Origin: an uncultured bacterium
GTDB taxonomy: Bacteria; Bacillota; Clostridia; Oscillospirales; Oscillospiraceae
Length of the DNA: 63,790 nt
NCBI GenBank assembly: GCA_947643715.1
Contig: CANRXB010000013.1
Coordinates: 1-63,790 of the forward strand
Reading direction: 5' to 3'
The translations under genes and the position numbers were made by a program. The notes under the pieces are model-generated. The model ran no database searches, was not told the origin of the DNA, and saw only the letters and a program-made list of their open reading frames with translations. Shown one piece after another: positions 48,161 to 55,815 of the stretch; within the stretch, counting starts at the first letter, position 1; each line of letters begins with the position of its first letter.

Positions 48161-48352
48161 ATGTATAAACAGATGTATGTGACGTTGTTCAAGGCGGTCA
48201 CGGCGGCATTGTATATGATCGAGGACAATGAGATCATGAAGGCGCGGGCGTTGATGATGTGGGCCCAGCAGGAAACGGAGGAGCTGTACATCGGATGGGG
48301 GGAGGAAAGCTGCGGGGCGCAGGCGCAGGGGGTGGACCGCAGGGACGGGTAG
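48161..48352 (+). CDS. Hypothetical protein, 63 aa, divergent from XRE regulator
   Basis: A strong ATAGGAGG site precedes ATG 48161. The 63-aa product has an amphipathic helical N-terminal part (MYKQMYVTLFKAVTAALYMI, EIMKARALMMWAQQETEELY) and a Gly/Arg tail. It has its own consensus promoter and likely operator. No family was recognised; a small regulatory or signalling protein is possible. Confidence 0.65.
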   Translation: MYKQMYVTLFKAVTAALYMIEDNEIMKARALMMWAQQETEELYIGWGEESCGAQAQGVDRRDG

Positions 48353-48467
48353 GATCGGGATGCGGGAGCGGCTGAGCGGGAATAGGGGGACACGGGTCCG
48401 AAGGCCATGCGCGCCGGAAGGTCTGGAAGGGCCTGGCGTATAGAGCTCTCCCGTAAAAGGGGGGATC

Positions 48468-48577
48468 CTCAAGGGGGGGAGATCGTGTGACCGCGGCCCG
48501 TCCTTTGGGCCGCAGGGAACCGGATCTCTCCCCCTTGAGCGTGCTTTTGGTCACTTTTCCCACGGGGGAAAAGTGAC
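48468..48577. other. Nested inverted-repeat array at end of glycan locus
   Basis: An outer inverted repeat of about 16 bp (48468-48484 with 48523-48539, CTCAAGGGGG / CCCCCTTGAG) encloses a hairpin GCGGCCC-GTCCTTT-GGGCCGC (48493-48513). A second hairpin follows, GGTCACTTTTCCC / GGGGAAAAGTGAC (48549-48561 with 48565-48577). No T-tract is present. It lies downstream of the minus-strand glycan operon and of the 63-aa ORF, and could be a bidirectional transcription barrier or a repeat-family element. The rest of 48353-48666 has no supported gene. Confidence 0.6.
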
Positions 48578-48666
48578 TCCCCGAAGGGCGTGGGAGCGTC
48601 CTCATCTGGGAGATCGGGCAAAAAAGTGCCCCCCGCCGGCTGGCAGGGGGCGATGACCATGTGTCA

Positions 48667-49434
48667 TCACACATAGTACAAAAACTTTGTGTTATACTTT
48701 TTGTACATCCAGCATCCGATGCCAAGGGCGATGAGCGTGTCCGCCAGCATCAGCAGATGGAACCAGACGGTGGGGACCGTGGCTTCGATCACGATCTTCC
48801 GGAAGTATCGGATGAAGAGATAGACCGGGTTGAGCAGGAACAGACACTGCACCGAATAGTCGTACTGCTCGATGGTGTAGAAGATGGCGGACATATACAT
48901 CAGCAGCATGGTGAACACGTCATAGAGATACTGCGTGTCCCGAAAGAACACGAAGAGGGCGGAGAGGATCATGCCTACCCCGACGTTGAACAGGATCAGG
49001 CACACGACCGGGAAGAGGAGGCAGAGGAACTTCCACGTGAACGGTAGCCCGTCCAGGGCCACGAAGGTGAAGAACACGATGAGGATCAGCCCGAAATTGA
49101 TCAGCGACTGCATGTTCCGGGACAGCAGGAACAGATACTTGGGCACGTTCACCTTGGTGAAGATCCCGGCATTGCCCATGATGGTGCCCATGCCGCCTTT
49201 GGTCGCGTCGCTGAAGAAGGAGAACACCAGGTTCCCGCAGAAGATGTAGATCATGAAGTGGGGCGTGGTCCGCCCAAAGAACCGGGTGAACACCAATGTC
49301 AGCACCAGGAGCTGGAGCAGCGGCGACAGGACGCTCCACGCCATGCCGAGGATGGTCCGTTTGTATTTCTTCTTGAAATCCCGCTTCACCAGCTCTTCAA
49401 AGAGGAAACGGTGCTTGCGCAGCTTCTCGATCAT
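48667..49434 (-). CDS. ABC-2 type polysaccharide/polyol phosphate export permease (Wzm/TagG-like)
   Basis: This 255-aa membrane protein has six helices. It begins with the amphipathic segment KLRKHRFLFEELVKRDFKKKYK and then RTILGMAWSVLSPLLQLLVL, the family signature of Wzm/TagG permeases that export lipid-linked glycans. It is the last gene of the glycan operon. Its ATPase partner (Wzt/TagH) is not found in the window. The start overlaps the oxidoreductase gene by 4 bp. Confidence 0.88.
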   Translation of the reverse strand: MIEKLRKHRFLFEELVKRDFKKKYKRTILGMAWSVLSPLLQLLVLTLVFTRFFGRTTPHFMIYIFCGNLVFSFFSDATKGGMGTIMGNAGIFTKVNVPKYLFLLSRNMQSLINFGLILIVFFTFVALDGLPFTWKFLCLLFPVVCLILFNVGVGMILSALFVFFRDTQYLYDVFTMLLMYMSAIFYTIEQYDYSVQCLFLLNPVYLFIRYFRKIVIEATVPTVWFHLLMLADTLIALGIGCWMYKKYNTKFLYYV

Positions 49435-50456
49435 AGCGCGGGCCCGCGGCCGGTGTTCCCATAGATCCGTTCCACCAGCTCCATCACGCGCACCGCGTCC
49501 TGCGCCGTGCCGTTGCGGATGGGCGTGCCGGACACCACTGCCTCATAGAACTCCTGGTGCTCGTGCTCCCAGGACTGGTCCTGGTCGAAGCACATGGTGT
49601 GCTCCAACGGCTTGCCCAACGCTCCGCTCCTGGCGTTGAGGTCCTTCTTGTAATAGGTCATCTTTTCCTCCCCATAGCTGTTGGTGGAGGTGATCAGGCC
49701 GTTGAGAGCGATATATCCCTGGGTGCAGATGATGTCCAGATCGAACTTGTGCCGCCATTGCAGCGCGTTGGAGTGCAGGGACGCCAGCTTCCCGTCCTGC
49801 GTTTTCAGGATGGCGAAAGCCGAGTCCTCCGTGGGGAGCTGCTTCCATACCAGCGTGTCCACGCTGCGCCCCATGATCCGATCGAACTCCCCTAAGAAAT
49901 ACCGCAGCAGGTCCAGCATGTGGATCCCCTGGTCGAGAAGGATCCCGCCGCCGGACAGGCGGATATCGTTGCGCCATTCCTCGGCGAAGGTGGGGCTCCC
50001 GGCCTTCCCGTAGACGCCCCGAGCGCATACCACGTCGCCGATCAGCCCGGACTGGATCAGCGCCTTGGCCTCGATCACGCAGTTATGGTAGCGGTGGTTG
50101 AAGCCGAACTTCAGCACGCACTCCGGATGGCGTTCCCCTTCCCGGCGCATGGCTTCCGCGTCGGCCAGGTCCCGCCCCGGCGGCTTTTCAGAGAACACGT
50201 GCTTGCCCAGGGACAGCGCGCGGCACACCACAGCCGGGATGGCTGCGTTCACGGTACATACGAACACGACCTCCGGGTCGCACCGGGCCAAGCACTCCTC
50301 CCAATCCACGTATCCCGGTTCCGGATAGCCCTGGAGGTTCTCAGGCTTCTCGTCGCACACGCCTGTGATCTGGAACCCTCCATGCCGTTTCAATTTCTCA
50401 TACCGCATCTTGCCCATGCGGCCCATCCCGATCACCACGGTAGTCAAACGTTTCAT
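49431..50456 (-). CDS. Gfo/Idh/MocA-family oxidoreductase
   Basis: This 341-aa NAD(P)-dependent sugar oxidoreductase has the Rossmann motif TVVIGMGRMGKMRYEKLK, VNAAIPAVVCRALSLGKHVF and the conserved EKPPGRDLADAEAM. FGFNHRYHN and GGGILLDQGIHMLDLLRYF are typical of the C-terminal substrate domain, which carries the catalytic Lys/His. It probably oxidises a sugar or nucleotide sugar used in the glycan. 4-bp overlaps occur on both sides. Confidence 0.85.
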   Translation of the reverse strand: MKRLTTVVIGMGRMGKMRYEKLKRHGGFQITGVCDEKPENLQGYPEPGYVDWEECLARCDPEVVFVCTVNAAIPAVVCRALSLGKHVFSEKPPGRDLADAEAMRREGERHPECVLKFGFNHRYHNCVIEAKALIQSGLIGDVVCARGVYGKAGSPTFAEEWRNDIRLSGGGILLDQGIHMLDLLRYFLGEFDRIMGRSVDTLVWKQLPTEDSAFAILKTQDGKLASLHSNALQWRHKFDLDIICTQGYIALNGLITSTNSYGEEKMTYYKKDLNARSGALGKPLEHTMCFDQDQSWEHEHQEFYEAVVSGTPIRNGTAQDAVRVMELVERIYGNTGRGPAL

Positions 50457-51406
50457 TTGTCGGCCACCTTCTTTGCCACGATATGCGCGTAAGAGCTCAT
50501 GCCGCTCTTCTGCAAGAAACGCTGGAACTCTCCCAACACGATGGGATCGCTGTTGAAGATCAGGTTCCGCACGAACAGGTCCTGCGCCGGGATCAGCGCC
50601 CGCCTGCTGTGGACATATCCCACGTCCATATGGCCGGGCGTCGTAAGGTCCAGTATCTCGAAGCCCGTCCGCGCCAAGACCGCCTCCAGCCCCCGCTGGG
50701 ACAGCAGGGACACGTATCCGTAGGGATAGATCGGGGCGTGTTCCCGAAGCACCAGGACGTCGAAGCCCGTGCCTAGCCGGGCGCTGAGGAACAACAGCCC
50801 GCCCGGGGCCAGACAGCGGCCGATCTCCATCAGCTCCCGCTCGGGACAGTTGGACTGCTGGATCAGGTCCAGGCTCACCGCGATGTCCGCCGTTCCGTCC
50901 GGCTCCTGCTCCCATATCGGGCGGTAGGACCGGCACAGCGGGCTGGCGCGCATCAGCTCGGTGAAGCCGGTGTAGCGGTCGCCGCCGGTGACTGCCGTCA
51001 GGTCCTCGTGCCGGCCCAGGTGGCGGAAGCACCGGAAACGGATCCAATCCAACGTCTCTTGCCAGGACTGCATCCGCTTCTGCGTCGCCTCGCCCTGATA
51101 TTCTGGAGAGGAGCGGAAGCGGGTCAGAGCCTCGTCCTGCCGGTATGCCTCCAGCGCGGCGTCCCCCACCTCGGTGAACACGCTGGCGCAGTCGTCGCAC
51201 ATGAGATACGCCGCGCCCCATTTCACGAAGAACGGGACGATGTGCGAGCTCCCGCAGCCGGGGCACCGGGCAGGGCCGTCGGTGTCGAGCTGTAATACCC
51301 GATCCACCGCTGTTTTCGCCAGCCACAGCTCCTCATTGAAGCGCTTCGCGTCCTGTATCTCACTGCGCCCCTTGGTATACTCTGTGTAATCATAAGCCCT
51401 GAGCAT
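50453..51406 (-). CDS. Zn-ribbon class I SAM methyltransferase
   Basis: This 317-aa protein has a zinc ribbon at about residues 48-75 (CPGCGSSHIVPFF and MCDDCASVF). A methyltransferase-like domain follows, in which DIAVSLDLIQQSNCPERELM and LAPGGLLFLSARLGTGFDVL are the late motifs. The first SAM-binding Gly-rich loop is weak. Related proteins act on sugars in surface polysaccharide loci. It overlaps the oxidoreductase gene by 4 bp and the IMPase gene by 17 bp. Confidence 0.75.
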   Translation of the reverse strand: MLRAYDYTEYTKGRSEIQDAKRFNEELWLAKTAVDRVLQLDTDGPARCPGCGSSHIVPFFVKWGAAYLMCDDCASVFTEVGDAALEAYRQDEALTRFRSSPEYQGEATQKRMQSWQETLDWIRFRCFRHLGRHEDLTAVTGGDRYTGFTELMRASPLCRSYRPIWEQEPDGTADIAVSLDLIQQSNCPERELMEIGRCLAPGGLLFLSARLGTGFDVLVLREHAPIYPYGYVSLLSQRGLEAVLARTGFEILDLTTPGHMDVGYVHSRRALIPAQDLFVRNLIFNSDPIVLGEFQRFLQKSGMSSYAHIVAKKVADK

Positions 51407-52151
51407 CGAGATCCTCCATCAGCGCCCGGTTCGCAAAGATCTTGCAGACACAGGCGTCCTCCCCCAGTTCCTGTACCGATACGGCCGCGCCGGCCGCAGT
51501 GGCGATGGCCGCAGCTGCGGCCACGTCCCACAGCATGATATGGTCCTCCATGTAAGCGTCCACGCGGCCCGCCGCCACGAACGTGCCCATGATAGCCGCC
51601 GCGCCCAGCATCCGCACCTTTTTGAAGCATTGGATCTGGCGGATGAAGCTGCTCAGGCTCTGCGCGCTGTAGTCCCTGCGCACTGGGAACCCGGTGGCTA
51701 AGACCGCGCGGCCGGCCTGCGTCACCGGGGAGGGCGCGATGGCCTGTCCGTTGCACCAGGCCCCTTCCCCCACGACCCCGCAGTACAGCTCATGAGCGGC
51801 GTAGCGGTATACCACGCCCAGCACCGGGCGGTCGCCCTTCCACAGCGCGACGGACACGCAGGTGAGCTCGGTGAGTCCCTTCAAATGGTTCGCCGTTCCG
51901 TCCAGGGGATCGACGATCCAGCGCAGGTCCTGCTCGCCGCGTCCCTCCAGCAGACCGCATTCTTCCGACAGGATTGGAGCGTCGCTCCCGGCCCGCAGGA
52001 CGCCGACGATCGCCTGTTCGCTCTCCTTGTCTGCGGACAGCTTGATGTCCTTGCCCTGCTCGCTGTCGATCCTGACGGGGCCTTGGGCGCTCAGGACGCG
52101 CGCGCCTTCTTTGGCCGCCGTTACGGCCAGTTCAAGCTCTTTCTCATACAC
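51390..52151 (-). CDS. Inositol monophosphatase-family phosphatase
   Basis: This 253-aa Mg-dependent phosphatase has motif 1 ILSEECG, motif 2 WIVDPLDGTANH and motif 3 LWDVAAAAAIA. Family members dephosphorylate inositol phosphate, fructose bisphosphate, PAP or sugar phosphates. In this locus a sugar-phosphate intermediate is the likely substrate. A GTG start at 52151 overlaps the dehydrogenase gene by 8 bp. Confidence 0.85.
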   Translation of the reverse strand: MYEKELELAVTAAKEGARVLSAQGPVRIDSEQGKDIKLSADKESEQAIVGVLRAGSDAPILSEECGLLEGRGEQDLRWIVDPLDGTANHLKGLTELTCVSVALWKGDRPVLGVVYRYAAHELYCGVVGEGAWCNGQAIAPSPVTQAGRAVLATGFPVRRDYSAQSLSSFIRQIQCFKKVRMLGAAAIMGTFVAAGRVDAYMEDHIMLWDVAAAAAIATAAGAAVSVQELGEDACVCKIFANRALMEDLDAQGL

Positions 52152-53031
52152 AGCCGAGATCCTCCAACAGATTTTGTACCGCCGCCGTCTCCATGTCCTC
52201 CCGGCAGCGGGTGGTGTAAGTGGAAAGGTGGGGGGTCAGGATCGCGTTGGGGCATCCGCACAGCGGCCCGTGGTAGGGCTCCTGCCACAGCGCGTCCCCC
52301 CAGTACCAGGAGACCCTGCCGTCCTTTAGCCGCTCGTACAGGGCTTGCTCGTCCACCAGCCCGCCCCGGGCGCTGTTGAGCACCATCACGCCGGGCCGGC
52401 ACAGGTCCAGCTCCCGGCCCGACAGGATCGTGTCCTTCCCAGCGGCGTGCAGGGAGATCGCGTTCGCCCAGGAAAGCCCTTCCTCCAGGGTGCAGTCCGC
52501 CGGCTGATATTTGTCATAGGCCCGGACCTGCGCCCCCAGATCCCGGAGGAGCTGCGCCGTGCGCCGGCCGATGCGACCGTAGCCGATCACCAGCACCTTC
52601 ATGCCCCGCACGGAGGATCCCATCCGCTTTTTCCACACGCCCTGATGGACGTCGGCGTTGGCCGGGACGAGCTGATGGGCGATGCACAGCAGCGCCGCGG
52701 CGGTCATCTCCGCCACCGCCTGCGTCGGCCCGTCCGGCGTGTTGGAGACCTTGATATCATGCCGCCGAGCCGCCTCCAGGTCCACGTTGTCCATCCCGAT
52801 GCCGATCCGCGCCACCGCCCGCAGCCCGGGACAGGCGGAGAACACCTGCTCGTCCAGCGGTTCCAGGCCGGCCAGCAGGCCGTCCGCCCCCTGCAAGTGC
52901 GCGATGGTCTCCTCCTTCGTCAGCTTTCTCCCAAAGGGGTTCTTCGCCACCTCGATGCCGCGCTGCTCCAGCAGGGCGATGGCCTTGCCGCTGTCCGCCG
53001 CGAAGGAGGACGCGCCCACTGCTACCTTCAT
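52144..53031 (-). CDS. D-2-hydroxyacid (phosphoglycerate-type) dehydrogenase
   Basis: This 295-aa NAD-dependent dehydrogenase has the nucleotide loop VLVIGYGRIGRRTAQLLRDL, ARIGIGMDNVDLEAA with VSNTPDGPTQAVAEMT, the catalytic Arg in LNSARGGLVDE and a C-terminal LTPHLSTYT with His. SerA-like enzymes in glycan loci can oxidise phosphoglycerate or a sugar acid to make a precursor. It overlaps the gmhA-like gene by 1 bp. Confidence 0.85.
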   Translation of the reverse strand: MKVAVGASSFAADSGKAIALLEQRGIEVAKNPFGRKLTKEETIAHLQGADGLLAGLEPLDEQVFSACPGLRAVARIGIGMDNVDLEAARRHDIKVSNTPDGPTQAVAEMTAAALLCIAHQLVPANADVHQGVWKKRMGSSVRGMKVLVIGYGRIGRRTAQLLRDLGAQVRAYDKYQPADCTLEEGLSWANAISLHAAGKDTILSGRELDLCRPGVMVLNSARGGLVDEQALYERLKDGRVSWYWGDALWQEPYHGPLCGCPNAILTPHLSTYTTRCREDMETAAVQNLLEDLGCV

Positions 53032-53606
53032 CAGTGCCGCCCTCCCATATACTCCTCCAGGAAGGAGTCCAGCACGTCGTGGAGCAGCACCGCGTGGGCG
53101 CTCTCCACCAGGCCGTAAGTATCCAGAGGGACGTAGAAGTTCAGGTCCCCCAGCTTCCGGGAGCGGTTGCCCGCGCTCTTCCCGGAGAGCGTGACCACGA
53201 ACGCGCCCTTTCGGTGGGCCGCTTCGATGGCGCGCACCACGTTGGGCGAATCCCCGGAAGAGGAGATCGTGACCAGGATGTCCTTCTCGCCCAGCACCCG
53301 CTCGATGCGGTAGGCGAACACGTCCTCATACGAGACGTCGTTGCTGATGGCCGTGATATGCGCGGTCTCCGAGCAGGTGTAGGTGTTCACCTTCCCGTTC
53401 TGGAACCAGTCGTGGGACATATGCTCCGCCATGGTGGCGCTGGCCCCGTTGCCGCAGAAGAACATCGTCCCGCCCTGCCGCTGCAGCTCCCGGGCGCGGC
53501 AGGTCCACTGGGACACACCTTCCTCCAATGTGACGGCCTGGGTCCCGCAGGTCACCTGCGTGTGGGACAGCCCGTCCGCGATCTCTGTGAAATATGGGAT
53601 GCTCAT
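53031..53606 (-). CDS. SIS-domain phosphoheptose isomerase-like protein (GmhA family)
   Basis: This 191-aa SIS protein resembles GmhA: FFCGNGASATMAEHMSHDW, AISNDVSYEDVFAYRIERVL, LVTISSSGDSPNVVRAIEAA and ESAHAVLLHDVLDSF. GmhA converts sedoheptulose-7-phosphate to heptose-7-phosphate, the first step to GDP- or ADP-heptose. Whether this homologue makes heptose is not certain. Its ATG overlaps the stop of the full-length acyltransferase frame by 4 bp. Confidence 0.82.
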   Translation of the reverse strand: MSIPYFTEIADGLSHTQVTCGTQAVTLEEGVSQWTCRARELQRQGGTMFFCGNGASATMAEHMSHDWFQNGKVNTYTCSETAHITAISNDVSYEDVFAYRIERVLGEKDILVTISSSGDSPNVVRAIEAAHRKGAFVVTLSGKSAGNRSRKLGDLNFYVPLDTYGLVESAHAVLLHDVLDSFLEEYMGGRH

Positions 53607-54690
53607 GATGACTCCTCCTTTGTGTTTGGACCAAAAAATAGATGGGCCGCGCGCTTTCTCCACACCGAGAGCGCTTTGGGCAGCAGCCGGTCCAACAGGG
53701 CCGCGCCGGCCAGCGTCACCGCGATCACGCCAAGGCACCCCGCCAGGGGGCTGTCTGCGATCTGGCGCGCTTTGAACAGCTTCCATATGGATTCATGCAG
53801 CAGATAGATGGGGTACGCCAGTCCACCCAGCCAGCAGATGGATCTGTGCAATGTGATGAATCGGGGGGGGGGGGGGGTACACATTTTGTTGTATATCTTG
53901 ACGTGTCCGATGAGAACAGACAGCCGACGGAACACGCCGCGAGGAAGATGTACCAGAGATCTGCGAAGCTGTGATACGTCTTGATGGACGTGAACAGGAC
54001 GACCGCCAGCCCCAGGTTGCCCAGCACAGTGAGGACCGTGCGGCCCGCGGCGCTGAGACTGTGCCGTCCGCCGTTCACGGCTGTGGCCACTATGACGCCC
54101 AAGGAGAGCGCGGCGAAGGCCCGCCAGAGGCCGTCGTGGCCCACGGCAAAGACCGACCGGGAGGTGGTGAGGTGTATCCTGCCCGCCACTTCCGCGAACC
54201 GTCCATAGATCAGCACCACGCAGACCGGCAGTATCTCGCGTCGGATCGTCTGCTTCTCGTCCCAAGTGAGGAGGGCCCACAGCAGCGCGCCAGCGATCAG
54301 CATGGCCGCTATGAACCAGGTCACGCCGTTGATGGACGTGCCGATCCGCAGCATGAACATCTCCGGGAAGGAGCGATAGATGCGCTCCAGGACCTTTTGC
54401 CACGGCGCCGCGTCGGTGATGCCCCGCAGGACCGCGGTGAACAGGTACGCGCACAGGTACATCGGCCAGAGCCGTGCGAACCGTCCCCGCAGATAGCCGC
54501 CGGCAGACAGCCCGCCCTGCCGCGTGCACTTCTCATGGGAGGCCGCCAGGAGATAGCCCGAAATGATGAAAAACACATCGACGCCGATATATCCCCCGGT
54601 CTTGACGCCGTATACATGCCCCAGCGTGTGGTATACCACCATGTAGATCGCGAATATCCACCGCCAGAGTTCGATCCAGACGTTTTTCAA
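53603..54690 (-). CDS. Acyltransferase-3 membrane protein A, interrupted at a C15 tract (phase-variable candidate)
   Basis: The ATG at 54690 opens an acyltransferase-3 (OafA/WecH-like) protein: MKNVWIELWRWIFAIYMVVY, then H, GGYIGVDVFFIISGYLLA, about eight membrane helices. At 53877-53863 the coding strand has 15 C. In the given frame the protein ends in unrelated residues at 53725 (321 aa). A shift of one base restores RFITLHRSICWLGGLAYPIY and LLHESIWKLF, the normal last helices, and the stop at 53603-53605 overlaps the gmhA start by 4 bp like other genes here. A tract of 13 or 16 C would give a 361-362 aa protein. It probably acylates a glycan lipid-linked precursor. Confidence 0.8.
53863..53877. 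repeat. Homopolymer tract, 15 G (plus strand), inside acyltransferase A
   Basis: Fifteen consecutive G on the plus strand (C on the coding strand) at 53863-53877. It encodes poly-Pro before the last helices. In-frame translation of the intact C-terminus needs n = 3k+1; n is 15 here, so the gene is off by one base. Such tracts mutate by slipped-strand mispairing. Confidence 0.9.
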
Positions 54691-54739
54691 TGTCCTCTTC
54701 CTTCCTTTCCGGCCTTCCCGCTCCCGCAGTGCCGCCTCT

Positions 54740-55805
54740 TCACCCGCGCTTCTTAGTGAGCCGGAGACATACCGCGTGGATCGCAGCCGATGTGATGATG
54801 GAGTAAAGGGTCAGGAGCACCAGATATACCGGGATGATGCCCGGATGGTAGACCGGCCTGGCCCAGACCAGGACTTTGATCACAAGGTAGTGGTTCAGGT
54901 AGACTGCAAGCAGTATCCCCCCCCCCCCCGAGCGGGGAGGCCGGATCCGTTCCGGCTTTTCCATCGGCCTTCGCCAGCGCGCTTTCCCCGCCGGTGAGCA
55001 GCACGGTGGAGAGGGCGAAACAGGCGATGTAGAAGAAGCAGGCGGCGCGATACCACCGATAGCTGGCGGCGGCCGCCAGTAACATGACGGCGGCTCCGGC
55101 GAGGATCGATAGCCACGCAGTGCGCTCCGGCGACCGGCGAGCTTCCACCCAGGCGCGGTATCCCTGGTGGGCGCGATAGCACACTGCGCCCAGCAGCATC
55201 CCCGCCACGGCGCGCAGGGCCGCGTAGTTCAGCACGCCGAACACGTGGGTGCGCCAGTTGTTGGTCGTCCCCAGGGTGTAGGCCATGTAGGCATATATCC
55301 AGAAGGAGGCCACCGGCGCGGCCGTCAGCAGCGCGTGCTCATGCCGGTCCAGCAGCGCCCACAAGACGTAGCCCACGATGAGCAGGATGGAGATGTACCA
55401 GGTGCTGCTGTTCAGGATGACCGTCTTTTCGTCGCTGAGTATCGTGCCGTACAGCATAGATATCTCCGTGGCGGACTGCGTGAGCTTTCGTCCCAGCTCG
55501 GCCAGGCCGTAGTGGTTCTGGAAGGAATACCGCCAGAGGAACAGCATCAAAAAGCTGAAGATGTAGTGGGGGTAGAACTTCTTGGCCCTGGACCATGTAT
55601 ACTGGAGCGGCGTGCGGGAACGGGGGCTCCGGTCGTGCTGCTCCATCAGGAAGAAGCCGGAGACCAGGAAGAAGAACTCAACGGCGATGAACCCGCCCAG
55701 GCCGCGCTGCTCGTAGTGGGCCCAGAGGTGGAACACGGCGATCATCATGGTGAACAGCGCTTTGGCCAGGTCGATCGTGACATATCTGCGCACCGTTTTC
55801 TCCAT
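54740..55805 (-). CDS. Acyltransferase-3 membrane protein B, interrupted at a G13 tract (phase-variable candidate)
   Basis: The ATG at 55805 opens a second acyltransferase-3 protein: YVTIDLAKALFTMMIAVFHL, then GGFIAVEFFFLVSGFFLMEQ, and later helices. At 54929-54917 the coding strand has 13 G. As written the product ends in a non-membrane tail (GGGGDTACSLPEPLP...), stopping at 54753 (350 aa). In the frame one base away the tract is followed by ILLAVYLNHYLVIKVL and IIPVYLVLLTLYSIITSAA, proper terminal helices, ending at 54740. A tract of 12 or 15 G gives about 354-355 aa. It lies 10 bp after the cytidylyltransferase gene. Confidence 0.8.
54917..54929. repeat. Homopolymer tract, 13 C (plus strand), inside acyltransferase B
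   Basis: Thirteen consecutive C on the plus strand (G on the coding strand) at 54917-54929. The intact C-terminus requires n = 3k; n is 13 here, so it is one base too long or two too short. It encodes poly-Gly in the periplasmic-side loop region. Confidence 0.9.
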
Positions 55806-55815
55806 GGCGTCCTCC

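Noticed and set aside
53725-54690. Treating acyltransferase A as a complete 321-aa protein as written
   Set aside because: The last 50 residues are unlike the family, while the alternate frame gives normal helices and an operon-style stop/start overlap.
53863-54929. Simple sequencing error as the only explanation for both tracts
   Set aside because: Not excluded, but even with an assembly miscount, tracts of 13-16 and 12-15 identical bases in coding sequence are themselves hypermutable and unexpected, so phase variation remains the better reading.
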